Positions 32,801-41,732 of a stretch of 64,000 nt of DNA are shown piece after piece. Position 1 is the first letter of the stretch; every line of letters starts with the position of its first letter. Source of the DNA: Polyangium sp. y55x31 (GTDB taxonomy: Bacteria > Myxococcota_A > Polyangia > Polyangiales > Polyangiaceae); NCBI RefSeq assembly GCF_029946505.1, contig NZ_JARZHG010000001.1, forward strand, positions 186,001 to 250,000. Direction: 5' to 3'. The notes beneath the pieces are model-generated. The model had not been told where the DNA came from, did not search any database, and saw nothing but the letters and a program-made list of their open reading frames with translations. The position numbers and the translations under genes were made by a program.

Positions 32801-33745
32801 CCCGCGTTCGCCTGTGCAATCGGCAACTTGCACTACATCGCCACCGGACTCGCTCCGGTCACGTTCGCCGAGGTGCGACGAAAAACCCTCGCGCGCCTCA
32901 CACAGCTCCCGGCGCTCGACGAACCCCGGGCGCGCGGCCTCACGCTCATGTGGCAGGCGCACGCCGCGATGTACGTGGAGCCCCACCTCACGCGGAACCT
33001 CGCGCTCGCGCGCCGCGGCGTGGAGGTGCTCGCCGAGGGGAAGGTCTTCCACGAGCTCTCCATGGGGCACGTCCTCGTCGGCATCGCGGCGCGGGAAATG
33101 GGCGATCTCGACACGGCCGAGGCGTCCACGCGCGAAGCGCTCTCCATCGCGGAGCGCATCCAGGACAGGTACCAGACGGCGAACGCGGCGTTTTACGTGA
33201 GCGAGACGTTGCTCGAATGGAACGACCCGTCGCGCCTGGAAGAGATCGAGTCCCTCGCGCGGAGGGCGCTCGATGCCCACGTGGGGGCGTTCTACGAAGG
33301 TGCCAGCGTTCGTGTCCTCGCGGAAATCGCGCTCTCTCGTGGGCAGGCGTCGATCGCCGAGGCGCACGCGCGGCGGGCCGTCACCGCCGTGACGGAGGCG
33401 GGCGCGGAAGGCATGCTCGTGTACTGGTGCGTCGCCACGCACGTGCGCACGCTCCTCGCCTGCGGTCGCGTGGGTGAGGCCCTCGCGATCGTGGAGGAGC
33501 GGCTGCCGTCGTTCCTCGCGCTCGACGGGGCCGGCTATTTCGACGTCCCCTTCCGCCTCGCCGTCGCCGAGACGTTCTTCGCAGCCGGAGATCCCGCGGC
33601 CGGCAGGGACGCCCTCGGCGAAGCGCTGCGCCAGATCGAGCTTCGCGCGGGACACATCCACGACGCCACGAGCCGCTCGCGTTACCTCGCCAAGAAGGAT
33701 AACATTCGTGCCTTCGCGCTCGCCCGCGCGTGGAGACGAAAATGA
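29843..33745 (+). CDS. Ser/Thr protein kinase fused to cyclase-like, AAA NTPase and TPR regions
   Basis: A 1300-residue protein. The N-terminal Ser/Thr kinase (about 10-270) is intact: ARGGMGTVYRA glycine loop, ALKLI lysine, HRDVKPANLF, DFGIARP, GTPHYMAPEQ. Residues about 300-460 resemble a degenerate adenylate cyclase domain. An AAA/STAND-like NTPase follows (Walker A GPPGTGKS about 497, Walker B LVLEDLHWGD about 632), then a long TPR-like helical region to the C-terminus. Kinase-AAA-TPR fusions are common in myxobacteria as signalling proteins. GGGAGG precedes the ATG. The stop overlaps the next gene as ATGA, so expression is coupled to the SIR2-like and patatin genes; it could be their sensor. 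Confidence 0.9.
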   Translation: MRVLSAGDVVAGRFEVVCLVARGGMGTVYRAIDHSEGTTVALKLIALPTGDKNTPSRFEREAAMLARVKHPRIVRYVARGLLDAGHGYLAMQWLDGEDLRSVLQRGPLAAADALAVLACAAEALAAVHAEGIVHRDVKPANLFLRGGTSADVVLLDFGIARPLQAAKRLTAAGTLVGTPHYMAPEQLVDGGRIGPATDVFSLGCIFYECLTGRPAFDAAHVAGVLARILYDDPASVRATRPAIPREWEDLLVRMLSRDAERRPRDGAALQNLVSALPAVTAEEHLPLSLHGPAAPLESGEQTLVTLVLATFGPPEGGDPAEAPAMETGRMEAARRALPLMGFSVEELAESSILASVASPGMVTDQARIAARGALYLRELWPDARLGVVTGRALMGRTTRTGEAAFRAMKLLEDRSHEAQEGVWLDTVTAALLDSRFVTQNKTNGTLLLAERPDEGTGRLLLGKPTPCVGREVELMELEGLLGRAIEDGEPQGVLLLGPPGTGKSRLFGELARRIRATHPETLLLVGHGDPLTAGSPYGVLRDALRRYAGLDSIEDPESARNGVLERLCEHVDTKNRRRVGEFLGELCGVPFPAEASPPLLAARNDAQVMEEQIGQAFSEWMASACAARPVTLVLEDLHWGDALTVKLVRSLLRSAGVMPLFVFCLGRPETRELFPHMASSRMHEMSLRPLGRRAIERLVKSVLGDSIAPETVERIEKLSEGNALFLEELIRAAAEGKMSEAPETVVAMLQARLSKASSPERRLLRAASVVGETFWVGAVRRIVAAWGARDDVDGWLERLVEEELATRHKESRFPREIQMGFRHALVKDAAYGLLTEADLKSAHLAAGAWLESAGETDAMALAGHAEEGGDLARAARFYANAAAESLGRNDLREAAQRAGKGLGCGAEGLLRGELCAIVALARYGLGVWPESTAPGLEALATLPKGSYWWCRTAERMIHALPQVGDIDSFLKLAEEVCQVDPPPEALPAFACAIGNLHYIATGLAPVTFAEVRRKTLARLTQLPALDEPRARGLTLMWQAHAAMYVEPHLTRNLALARRGVEVLAEGKVFHELSMGHVLVGIAAREMGDLDTAEASTREALSIAERIQDRYQTANAAFYVSETLLEWNDPSRLEEIESLARRALDAHVGAFYEGASVRVLAEIALSRGQASIAEAHARRAVTAVTEAGAEGMLVYWCVATHVRTLLACGRVGEALAIVEERLPSFLALDGAGYFDVPFRLAVAETFFAAGDPAAGRDALGEALRQIELRAGHIHDATSRSRYLAKKDNIRAFALARAWRRK

Positions 33746-35361
33746 GCGGTCACCTCTTCATCGTGCACGGCGATCTCACGCTGCTCTCTTGCGACGCGTG
33801 GCTCGTGCCCTGCGATATCGACGCGATGCCCTCGCGGAGCTGGACACGCTCGTTCAGCCATATCCAGGGTCGATCCTTGCGCTGGGCCGAGCCGACGGAG
33901 GCGTGGCGGCGTGGAGAGCAGCGCGTGCTGAAGGTGGTCGAATGGGAAGATCACCTGCCGCGGCCGTGGGTCGGCAACGTCGCGGCCGTCCCGAGCACGG
34001 AGGTCTCCTGGTTCGTCGCGGGCGCAGAGGAGTTCATCGAGCGGGTGACGGACGACCTGCGGGCGCAGGGAGCGCCCCCTCGCAATGGGCGGGCCAAGCA
34101 TCTGCTCGCGCTGCCCGTCATCGGCACGCGATACGGCGGAAAGCGCCACTGGACCGGGGACGTCGTGCGCGCGCTCGTCCCTGCCCTGGAGCGGCTGGCC
34201 ATGACGAAAGACGTGGACATCGCGCTCGTGAGCAACGACGAGCTCACGTATGCGTCCGCGCAGGCGCAACGCGGGACGGATCCCGCGGCCTGGCCCGAGC
34301 TCGACGAACACTTGTGGCGGACCGGGGAGAGTCTCGCGCACATCGCCGCAAACGGTGATCTCGTGCTCTTCATCGGCGCCGGCGTGAGCAAGAATGCCGG
34401 CCTGCCGGATTGGGGAGGTTTGCTCCGGGATCTCGCTCGGGATGCCGGGATGAACGACGCGGAGCTCGGCGCCTTGAGAGAGCTAGGCGCGCTCGATCAG
34501 GCTCGCGCCATCGAGCTCCGCATGGAGACGACCCTGCGGCCGCAGCCGAGCAAGCGCATCCTCGGGGAGAGAATCGCGGATGCATTTGCCCGCGTCCACG
34601 GGTATGCCCTGTCGCATGCGCTGCTCGCCGCGCTACCGTCGCGGGAAGTGATCACGACGAACTACGATACGCTGTTCGAACGCGCCTCGGCGGCGGCCGG
34701 GATGACGGTCTCGGTGCTGCCCCACGAGCCCCAATCCGGGGCTTCGCGGTGGGTGCTCAAGATGCACGGGTGCGTCACGGATCCCGACAACATCGTCCTG
34801 ACGCGTGAGGATTACATGCGATACGATCTCCGCCGGCAAGCGCTCGCGGGGATCGTGCAGGCGCTGCTCCTGATGCGTCACATGCTCTTCATTGGTTTCT
34901 CCTTGCGTGACGACAATTTTCACCGGATCGCGGATGCCGTCCGGCGCGCGCGTGTGCCCGCGAAGGCGGACGCGAGCTCGCCGGTCGGTCGGTTCGGCAC
35001 GGCGCTCTCGCTGTTCTGGTCGCCCCTCGAGCAAAGCCTCTGGGGCAATGATCTCGACTGGGTGAACATGCAATCGACGCCGCCCCCGGCCGGACGCAGC
35101 GAGGAGAGCGACAAGGCGTGGGCCGACGCGGCGCGGCGGCTGGAGCTCTTCCTCGATAGCCTGCTCGCCAGGACGGGGACGACCGCGTACCTCTTGCACC
35201 CACGCTTCGAGGGCGCGCTCAGTGATCCGGAGCGCGGGCTCGCCGACAAGCTGCAGCGATTCCTCGACGAGGTCGATCGGGACCCGAGCGTGAAATCGGC
35301 GCCGGCGTGGAAACACCTGGAGGCGCTCTTGCACCGGCTCGGGTGGCCAAGGACGCCCTGA
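33742..35361 (+). CDS. SIR2-family NADase-like protein with macro-like N-terminus
   Basis: A 539-residue protein. Residues about 205-420 are a SIR2-like domain: LVLFIGAGVSKNAGLPDW, TTNYDTLFE (catalytic-type Asn), KMHGC (His), IVLTREDY, LFIGFSLRDDNF. These domains act as NAD(P) hydrolases in anti-phage systems such as Thoeris, DSR and Avs. Residues 1-180 resemble a macrodomain (GDLTLLSCDAWLVPCD, then LALPVIGTRYGG); this is a weaker call. The ATG at 33742 is chosen because it overlaps the kinase stop (ATGA) and has GGAG upstream. The patatin gene follows after 13 bases, so three genes form one operon. Confidence 0.85.
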   Translation: MSGHLFIVHGDLTLLSCDAWLVPCDIDAMPSRSWTRSFSHIQGRSLRWAEPTEAWRRGEQRVLKVVEWEDHLPRPWVGNVAAVPSTEVSWFVAGAEEFIERVTDDLRAQGAPPRNGRAKHLLALPVIGTRYGGKRHWTGDVVRALVPALERLAMTKDVDIALVSNDELTYASAQAQRGTDPAAWPELDEHLWRTGESLAHIAANGDLVLFIGAGVSKNAGLPDWGGLLRDLARDAGMNDAELGALRELGALDQARAIELRMETTLRPQPSKRILGERIADAFARVHGYALSHALLAALPSREVITTNYDTLFERASAAAGMTVSVLPHEPQSGASRWVLKMHGCVTDPDNIVLTREDYMRYDLRRQALAGIVQALLLMRHMLFIGFSLRDDNFHRIADAVRRARVPAKADASSPVGRFGTALSLFWSPLEQSLWGNDLDWVNMQSTPPPAGRSEESDKAWADAARRLELFLDSLLARTGTTAYLLHPRFEGALSDPERGLADKLQRFLDEVDRDPSVKSAPAWKHLEALLHRLGWPRTP

Positions 35362-35374
35362 CGAGGAAGGATTC

Positions 35375-37648
35375 ATGACGGAAGCCTTCTGCAAGCTCAT
35401 CGCCGCGCCGCCGTGGGTGATCCAGGTCGTCTTCGACTTTTCGAGGCACCTGCTCCTCTTCGGGGCCCTGGTCGTGGTCCTCGGGATGCTCTTTTACGAT
35501 CTCGGTCGATCGTTTGGCTTGCCATACCTGTTCCGCGGACAGACCCGCAAGGCCCAGTTCGCGATCGGGCTCTCCATGGCGCTGCTCGCGAGCGAGCTCT
35601 TTTACGTGAGCTTTCTGATCTCGCCCGAAGAGCTGCATCGTTGTCGCGGGTACGGCATTCCCCTCGACGTCCTGAATTACCTCGGCGCGCTCTGGGGCGT
35701 GCTGGCGACGGTCATCGTCGCTTCCCTCGTTTCCCGCTTGTTCCGCAAGACGGACGAGAGCCTTCCGCGCGATTCCAAGCCGATCCTCGAACGCCTCGGG
35801 ACCACCGCGTACACGCTGCTGGGCGCGGAGATCGGGATCGTCCTCACGCTGGGTTTCATTTTCGGCGGGACGAACGGCGCGATCCTGGCGCGTGTCCAGA
35901 GCTTCGGCGAGCACATCCGTCCGTGCATCCACGGCATCGGAAATTGCCTCTCGGCGGACTGGAAAGCGGACGCCCCCCGGGAGATGCTGCACGAGCACGT
36001 GTACGCGGCGGCGTTTTTCGCGCTCCTGGCCGTGATGTACATCGTGGCGAGTTGCTTCCGGGCGAGGAAGATCCCCGCGGCCGCGGGGCTCTGCGTCCTC
36101 CTCGCGCTGCTCGGCGCGATCGATGGTTTTTTCGTGTACTGGCTCGAGAAGTGGCATTCCTTGCTGCTGATCGGCGGGGCCATCCTGGCCTTCTACGTGC
36201 TCGGCCGGAATCGATATGCGGCCAGGTTCACCGATTTGAAAGATGCCTATCCGGCCATCGAGCAGGAGCCCTGTGCGCACGGGTGCAAGGCGGCCGGGCA
36301 TGTGCACCTCGCGGACTACGAGGCGGCCGGAGTGAACGGCCCAGGCCTTTTGCCACGGGCCATGGACGAGTTCCGCTGGACGGACGAGAAAGGCCGGAAG
36401 CGGCCCCTCGTGCTGGTTTGCACGAGCGGCGGCGGGATCCGCGCGGCGGTCTGGACCGCGGCCGTCCTCCGCGAGCTCGAAACACAGCTCGATGAACGGG
36501 AGCGTCGAGCGTTTCCCTATCACGTCCGGATGATCAGCGGCGCCTCCGGCGGAATGGTGGGCGCGTCGTACTGGGTGGCGACCCTCGAAAGCCCGACGAG
36601 CACGGAAGGTTCGTCCGAGTATCACAAAGAGGAGGCACCGGGAAAAACCACCCCGGACGCCAAGGGATCGGACTGGCTCGTCGCCAACGTGGCCAAGGAG
36701 TGCCTGTCACGCGTGGCCGCGTCGCTCGTGTTCAGCGACGTGCCCGCGCGCATCCGGGAGTGGGCGAAGCGCTCGACGGGCCGGGAGCTCCACGATCGGG
36801 GCACGGCGCTCGAACATGCGTTCGTGGAGAACATGCCGTCCCTCGGCACGAAGCTCTCCGTGCTCGGGCCCGGCGAAATGGCCGGGTGGCGCCCCTCGCT
36901 CGTGTGGAGCCCGATGCTCGTCGAGGACGGGAAACGTTTGCTCATCTCGAATCTCTGCCTCGACGCGCTCCTCGTCCAGCACGGGCCGGCGATCGGAAAG
37001 GAGGGCCAGCGGGTCGTGTATGCGCGATCCGGGTACGAGCTCGCTCGGCTTTTTCCGGTGCAATCGAGGGATACGCTGCGCCTCGCGACGGCGGCCCGCA
37101 TGAGCGCGTCCTTTCCGTTCGTGTCCCCTGCCGCGGCACTGCCGACCGTGCCCCGCAGGCGCGTCGTGGACGCCGGCTACTGGGACAACTATGGCGTGAA
37201 CCTCGCCTGCGGTTGGCTCGACGAAATGCTCCGGACGGGCTGGATCGAAGAGAACGTGAGCGGCATCCTGCTCGTGCAGATCCGCGACGGCGTGGAGCGG
37301 CCGGAGCCCGCGGGCGACCATTTCGGCGACCGGATCGCGCGGGCCCTCGAAGGCGTGACGTCTCCCATTTCGGCGGTGCTCTCCGCGCGCGAGAGCGTGA
37401 TGCGCTTCCGCAACGACGAGCAGGTGGAGGCCATCGCGCGGCGGTTCCACCTCGACAAACGGTTCGGCGGGAGCTTCTTCCAGCAGGTGACGTTCGAGTT
37501 TCCAGGCGACGCGGCCCTGAGCTGGTACTTGACGCCCGAGGAGCGAAAGAGCCTCGAAGACGCGGCGAACACGACCGTCGGCGCAAGGGCCGACGCGCTC
37601 CGGGCGTGGTGGGACGAGCGCCGGGCCGCCGCGTCGCGGGCGGCCTGA
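35375..37648 (+). CDS. Membrane-anchored patatin-like phospholipase
   Basis: A 757-residue protein. The N-terminal 280 residues hold about six hydrophobic membrane segments (for example LLLFGALVVVLGMLFY and LLIGGAILAFYVLG). The C-terminal half is patatin-like: oxyanion-hole TSGGGIRAAVW about residue 350, nucleophile elbow SGASGG (GxSxG) about 387, and catalytic-type Asp in VVDAGYWDNYGV about 597. Patatins hydrolyse phospholipids; CBASS uses one (CapV) as a membrane-destroying effector. AGGAAGG precedes the ATG. Its place behind a SIR2-like gene suggests a second toxic effector arm, but a housekeeping lipase role is possible. Confidence 0.85.
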   Translation: MTEAFCKLIAAPPWVIQVVFDFSRHLLLFGALVVVLGMLFYDLGRSFGLPYLFRGQTRKAQFAIGLSMALLASELFYVSFLISPEELHRCRGYGIPLDVLNYLGALWGVLATVIVASLVSRLFRKTDESLPRDSKPILERLGTTAYTLLGAEIGIVLTLGFIFGGTNGAILARVQSFGEHIRPCIHGIGNCLSADWKADAPREMLHEHVYAAAFFALLAVMYIVASCFRARKIPAAAGLCVLLALLGAIDGFFVYWLEKWHSLLLIGGAILAFYVLGRNRYAARFTDLKDAYPAIEQEPCAHGCKAAGHVHLADYEAAGVNGPGLLPRAMDEFRWTDEKGRKRPLVLVCTSGGGIRAAVWTAAVLRELETQLDERERRAFPYHVRMISGASGGMVGASYWVATLESPTSTEGSSEYHKEEAPGKTTPDAKGSDWLVANVAKECLSRVAASLVFSDVPARIREWAKRSTGRELHDRGTALEHAFVENMPSLGTKLSVLGPGEMAGWRPSLVWSPMLVEDGKRLLISNLCLDALLVQHGPAIGKEGQRVVYARSGYELARLFPVQSRDTLRLATAARMSASFPFVSPAAALPTVPRRRVVDAGYWDNYGVNLACGWLDEMLRTGWIEENVSGILLVQIRDGVERPEPAGDHFGDRIARALEGVTSPISAVLSARESVMRFRNDEQVEAIARRFHLDKRFGGSFFQQVTFEFPGDAALSWYLTPEERKSLEDAANTTVGARADALRAWWDERRAAASRAA

Positions 37649-37709
37649 TGCCGCGCTTCATTGCGCGCGCGTTCGTAGCCGAGTACGCATGTACGGTCGC
37701 CTCACGTGA

Positions 37710-39152
37710 TCACGCAGATAGGGACCATCGTACCCCGTCGGGCCCATCCTCGATTTCGATACCCGCCGCAGCGAGCCCCGCGCGCAGCGCATCCGCCCGG
37801 GCATAATCACGCCCGGCGCGGTGCCGTGCCCGCTCCGCGAGGAGCAATGCGATCACCCGATCGAAGCGCTCGGCATCCGGCGCGTCGCGCTCCTCCGGCA
37901 GGAGCCCGAGCACGCCCTCGCCGAGCGACGACACGAGCTCGAGCGCGTGGAGGATGGTTCCCTGCGGCACGGGCCCCGCGAGCGCGGCCTGGAGATCACG
38001 GGCCAGCACGAAGAGCGTCGCGAGAGCGGCGGGCGTGTCGAAATCGTCGTCCATGGCCGCTTCGAAGGCACCACGCGCCGCGGTGAGACGCGCTTCGAGC
38101 GCCTCGGCATGGCCGGGCGGCCCTCCGCCCGCGCGCCGCGCAAGTTCGCGACGGAGATCCCGCAAGCGACGGAGGCCCGAGGTCGCCGCCTGCAGCGTCT
38201 CCGCCGACACCTCGGCCGTCGCCCGGTAATGGCTCTGCACGAAGAGAAACCGCAGGAGCAGCGGATCGTGCTTCGCGTAAAAGTCCGCGAGCGTGGTGAA
38301 ATTGCCCTTCGATCGGGACATCTTCTCTCCGTTCACGGTCAGCATGTTCCCGTGCATCCAGAGCCGCGCGAAACGCCGGCCCGCGCCCTCGGCCTGGGCG
38401 ATCTCGGCCTCGTGGTGCGGGAACTGCAAATCGAGCCCGCCCGCGTGGATGTCGAAGCCCTCGCCGAGGTATTGCAAGCTCATCGCCGAGCATTCGAGGT
38501 GCCAGCCTGGAAACCCCTCTCCCCAGGGCGATTTCCAGCGCTGCACGTGGGACGGGTCGGCCTTCTTCCACAACGCGAAATCACGCGGATCCGACTTGCT
38601 CCCGCGCACGAGATCCCGCGTCCCGATGGCGAGCTCGTCGATCACCCGCCGCGAAAGCTTTCCATAGCCGGGAAACGCCGCGACCCGGAAGTACACCGAC
38701 CCGTCCGCCACGTACGCGAGGCCGCGCGCGAGGAGCTCCTCCACGAGCTCGATCTGCTGCGGGATGTGGCCACTCGCGCGTGGCGTGACGTCGGGCCTTC
38801 GCACGTTGAGCCGGCCCATCTCGTCGAAGTATTTCCAGAAATACCGATCGGCGATCTCCATGGGCTCCACGCGTTCGAGTGCGGCGCGTTCGGCGATACG
38901 ATCGCGACCTTCGTCGAGCGCATCCTCGGTGATATGACCGACATCGGTGACGTTCGACACGAATCGCACGTGGTGCCCGCGGTATTCGAGCCACCGCCGG
39001 ACGACGTCGAATGCGACGGCGGTCTTCGCGTTGCCGAGGTGCGCGTCGCCGTAGACGGTGGGGCCGCACAGGTACATGCCGACGTGCTGCTGCGCGTCCG
39101 GAAAAGCCACTTGTGTCTGTCGCGAGAGCGTATCGAAAATCTGGATCGCCAT
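37710..39152 (-). CDS. cysS: Cysteinyl-tRNA synthetase
   Basis: A 480-residue class I synthetase that charges tRNA-Cys. The HIGH-type motif is in [17 protein letters not shown], zinc ligands are that Cys together with HLECS and the HH of QFPHHEAEI, and the KMSKS motif is KMSRSKGN. Length is normal for the family. The frame is open upstream, but the ATG at 39152 has GAGGAGG seven bases away and starts at the usual N-terminus ([11 protein letters not shown]). It converges on the patatin gene. A hairpin lies about 65 bases upstream of the start. Confidence 0.97.
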   Translation of the reverse strand: MAIQIFDTLSRQTQVAFPDAQQHVGMYLCGPTVYGDAHLGNAKTAVAFDVVRRWLEYRGHHVRFVSNVTDVGHITEDALDEGRDRIAERAALERVEPMEIADRYFWKYFDEMGRLNVRRPDVTPRASGHIPQQIELVEELLARGLAYVADGSVYFRVAAFPGYGKLSRRVIDELAIGTRDLVRGSKSDPRDFALWKKADPSHVQRWKSPWGEGFPGWHLECSAMSLQYLGEGFDIHAGGLDLQFPHHEAEIAQAEGAGRRFARLWMHGNMLTVNGEKMSRSKGNFTTLADFYAKHDPLLLRFLFVQSHYRATAEVSAETLQAATSGLRRLRDLRRELARRAGGGPPGHAEALEARLTAARGAFEAAMDDDFDTPAALATLFVLARDLQAALAGPVPQGTILHALELVSSLGEGVLGLLPEERDAPDAERFDRVIALLLAERARHRAGRDYARADALRAGLAAAGIEIEDGPDGVRWSLSA

Positions 39153-39476
39153 GGGACATCCTCCTCTGGTCATCGACGTACGAAACCAAAGCGGCAGCGC
39201 CCCGCGCGCGCAATGACGCCGAAATGGCCCGCATGAAAAACGCCATTTCGGCGCGCGAGCCCTCGGCGGCTTGCCCTCGTGCGGCGCTCCCGCGGCCACG
39301 AGGGCGCAGAGGCGCGCCGGATCCACGGGCGGACGTCCGCCCAGCGCGGCGGCGCGCGCGTGCCTCTCGTGGGCCTATCTTTCAGGAACGCTTTTCAGCG
39401 ACGACAACAGCGGCCATCGCAACGGAGCGCGAGGGCCGTCAGAGGGTACGTACGCCGAGAGCTTCGCATGAGGACT
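39153..39476. other. Intergenic region upstream of cysS with a perfect inverted repeat
   Basis: About 320 bases without a gene. A perfect 12-bp inverted repeat CGCCGAAATGGC (39217-39228) and GCCATTTCGGCG (39242-39253) surrounds a 13-nt loop. It could be an operator, an attenuator for cysS, or a weak terminator of the P450 gene; there is no T-tract and no T-box signature. Nothing else stands out. Confidence 0.5.
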
Positions 39477-40856
39477 CTACCTTATCGCAGAAACGCGGGC
39501 GAGGCAAGCCCCGCCTGCCCGGGGCCGCCGTTGCACCCGGCGCCCTTCCAGCATCATCGGCACGCGGCCCTGCGGCCCCATCGTGATTCCCCGTTGCACA
39601 TGCTCCATCGGGGCCGTGCTCGCGAGCCGGAGCTGATATTCCCGCAGGACAATGGCGAGCACGACCTTCATTTCCAGCATCGCCAGCGTCGCTCCCAGGC
39701 AGCGGCGGGATCCTCCGCCGAACGGGATGAACTCGAACGGGGAAAATTCCCGCTCCAGGAATCGCGTGGGGCGAAACCGCTCGGGCTCGGGATAAAGATC
39801 CTCGCGCACGTGCACGAGGAGCGGGGATGGGATGAGCGCCTCGCCCGGGGGAATGATGTAATCGAGGAGGGCAAACGGCTTTCGAGGCACGCGCCCGACG
39901 TTGACCACGGGCGGTACGATGCGCAGCGTCTCCAGGCAGACGGCCTCCAGGTAGGGCAAACCGAGGAGTTTGTCCAGCGAGGCGTCGGGCCCGAGGGCGT
40001 CGAGCTCGGCGAGCACCCGCGCGAGCGTGTCGGGCTCGCGGTGAAGCCAATAAAAGGCCCAGGCCAGGGTGACGGCCGTGGTCTCGTGCCCCGCGAAGAG
40101 CAAAGCGCGGAGCTGATCGAGGACTTCCTGCTCGCTGAGCCCCTCGCCGCCCTCATACCGCGCCTTCAGCATGAGCCCGAGCACGTCGGACCGGTCTTCG
40201 ACCGAGGCGCGCAAGGCGCGGATCTCCTCGATCAAGAGGGCGTCGAGCGCCGCCCTGGCCCGGAGCATGCGCGCCCAGGGGCCGAATCCGCCGAGGGGGC
40301 GTCGGATCGCCGGCATGACGAGAATGAGCGGATTCATGGCGTGAATGAGATCAAGCACGGCCGCGCGGACGAAGCGGATCCGCGCCTCGCCGTTCACGCC
40401 AAACACCACCCGGATGACCACGTCGAGCGCGATGGCTTGCGTGGTCTCCAGCATCGAGAACGGCTGACACGGCATCCACTGCGATGCGGCCTCCCGCGCG
40501 ACCTCGGCCACGACGGCCGCGTACGATTTCGCGGCGGCAGGCGCGAACGGAGCCCCGAGTAGCTTGCGATCCCGGCGATGGCGCGGCCCGGTCGACACCA
40601 CGACCGAGGTCCGCCCGAAGATGGGCTCCGTCACGTCGACCCCGAACGGCTCGAACGTCTCGGGATCGGCCGTATAAATGGCGCGGATCGCCGCGGGGTT
40701 TCCAAGGAACGTGATCGGCCCGTTCAAGGTGCCGACGCGGAACGGATCCCCGTGCTCCGCGGCGAGGCGGCGAATGACGGAGGCCGGGGACCCGAAGCTC
40801 GAACGGAGCGTGTCGATCAGGCCGAGGTGCTCGGGTCCGGGCGGGAGCGTATTCAT
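39477..40856 (-). CDS. Cytochrome P450
   Basis: A 459-residue monooxygenase. Motifs in order: I-helix AGHETT, K-helix ETLR (ExxR), and heme-binding loop FGGGSRRCLGA with the thiolate Cys. A membrane anchor is absent, as usual for bacterial P450s. The length and the PERFRPTRFLE signature resemble CYP families that accept fatty acids, terpenes or polyketides, but the substrate cannot be read. GGGAGGG precedes the ATG. It follows the nucleotidyltransferase gene by 42 bases on the same strand. No ferredoxin partner is next to it. Confidence 0.93.
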   Translation of the reverse strand: MNTLPPGPEHLGLIDTLRSSFGSPASVIRRLAAEHGDPFRVGTLNGPITFLGNPAAIRAIYTADPETFEPFGVDVTEPIFGRTSVVVSTGPRHRRDRKLLGAPFAPAAAKSYAAVVAEVAREAASQWMPCQPFSMLETTQAIALDVVIRVVFGVNGEARIRFVRAAVLDLIHAMNPLILVMPAIRRPLGGFGPWARMLRARAALDALLIEEIRALRASVEDRSDVLGLMLKARYEGGEGLSEQEVLDQLRALLFAGHETTAVTLAWAFYWLHREPDTLARVLAELDALGPDASLDKLLGLPYLEAVCLETLRIVPPVVNVGRVPRKPFALLDYIIPPGEALIPSPLLVHVREDLYPEPERFRPTRFLEREFSPFEFIPFGGGSRRCLGATLAMLEMKVVLAIVLREYQLRLASTAPMEHVQRGITMGPQGRVPMMLEGRRVQRRPRAGGACLARVSAIR

Positions 40857-40898
40857 GCAATCCCTCCCGCCGAGCCATAACCGGGCCCCGACGCCGTG

Positions 40899-41732
40899 TC
40901 AATCGGAGTACGCTTCGAAACCAGGGAGCGGATCGTAATCCTCGTCCGGTTCGTCGTCCTCGCCTTCGGGCCACGCAACCTCCGCGGGCTCCTCGGCGAG
41001 CAGCCCATCAAAAGGGCCCGGCAGCGGCGCGTCCTCGTCCTCTTCCTCAGCGAGGATCTCGTCGAGATCGGCGATGGTCCCGTCGGCCTCGTATTGCGCC
41101 CACGCCTCGGGGTGCGCCTCGCGGAGGAGCGCTTCGAGCGCCGGCACCTTCACCCGCTGAATGGGCTGCCCGTCGGTGCTGCTGCGGGGTCGAAACCGCA
41201 ATTCGCGCCTCTCGTAGACCGTGAGCTCCACCGGGAAGACGTCCGCCACGTGATGGTGCACGTATTCGCGAATCTGGCCGAATTTGAAGATGCTCACCCG
41301 CTCCCGCTCGGAGGTCCACCCGAGGCCGGCGAGGTGGCGCTCGAACGTGTCCTCGTCGTCGGTGAAGACCTGGATGTCGATGTCGCTGCCGCGCCGGATG
41401 TGCCCCGTGCTGACCGATCCGATGAGGCGCGGCTCGAACGGGCCGAGGGCGCGCATCACGCGGAGAGCGACGACACGCATGGCGAAGAGCCGGCGCGTGC
41501 GCCGTTCGCCCTCGGCGAGCTCGGCCATGGCGAGCAGGGCGTCGCGAATTTCGCCGTTCGAGGGCAAGTCCTGCGGCCTATACCGCAGGTTTTTCCCTCC
41601 CGCACGGCCGAGCAGGCGCCTTCCGGCCATCCGTTTGGCCGTGAAGTATTGCTTGACGCCTTCCTCGTACATGAGGCGCGCGGCTTCCGCGGCGATCCTG
41701 CCGCGGAGCCCTCCGGTTCGTTCGCTGCTCAT
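40899..41732 (-). CDS. Nucleotidyltransferase-domain protein
   Basis: A 277-residue protein with the polymerase-beta-type motif LIGSVSTGHIRRGSDIDIQV at about residues 100-120: the G-S pair and the two metal-binding aspartates (DID). The C-terminal 60 residues are strongly acidic (EEEDEDAPL, EGEDDEPDEDYD). Such enzymes transfer nucleotides to RNA, protein or small molecules, and small MNT proteins also act as antitoxins; the target here is unknown. The ATG overlaps the stop of the sigma-like gene (ATGA), so the two are coupled. Confidence 0.78.
   Translation of the reverse strand: MSSERTGGLRGRIAAEAARLMYEEGVKQYFTAKRMAGRRLLGRAGGKNLRYRPQDLPSNGEIRDALLAMAELAEGERRTRRLFAMRVVALRVMRALGPFEPRLIGSVSTGHIRRGSDIDIQVFTDDEDTFERHLAGLGWTSERERVSIFKFGQIREYVHHHVADVFPVELTVYERRELRFRPRSSTDGQPIQRVKVPALEALLREAHPEAWAQYEADGTIADLDEILAEEEDEDAPLPGPFDGLLAEEPAEVAWPEGEDDEPDEDYDPLPGFEAYSD

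Noticed and set aside
29533-33477. 1314-codon Arg-rich frame overlapping the kinase gene
   Set aside because: Same strand but wrong frame; the kinase motifs are in the other frame, and the composition (Arg/Ala/Gly) is typical of a frame shadow.
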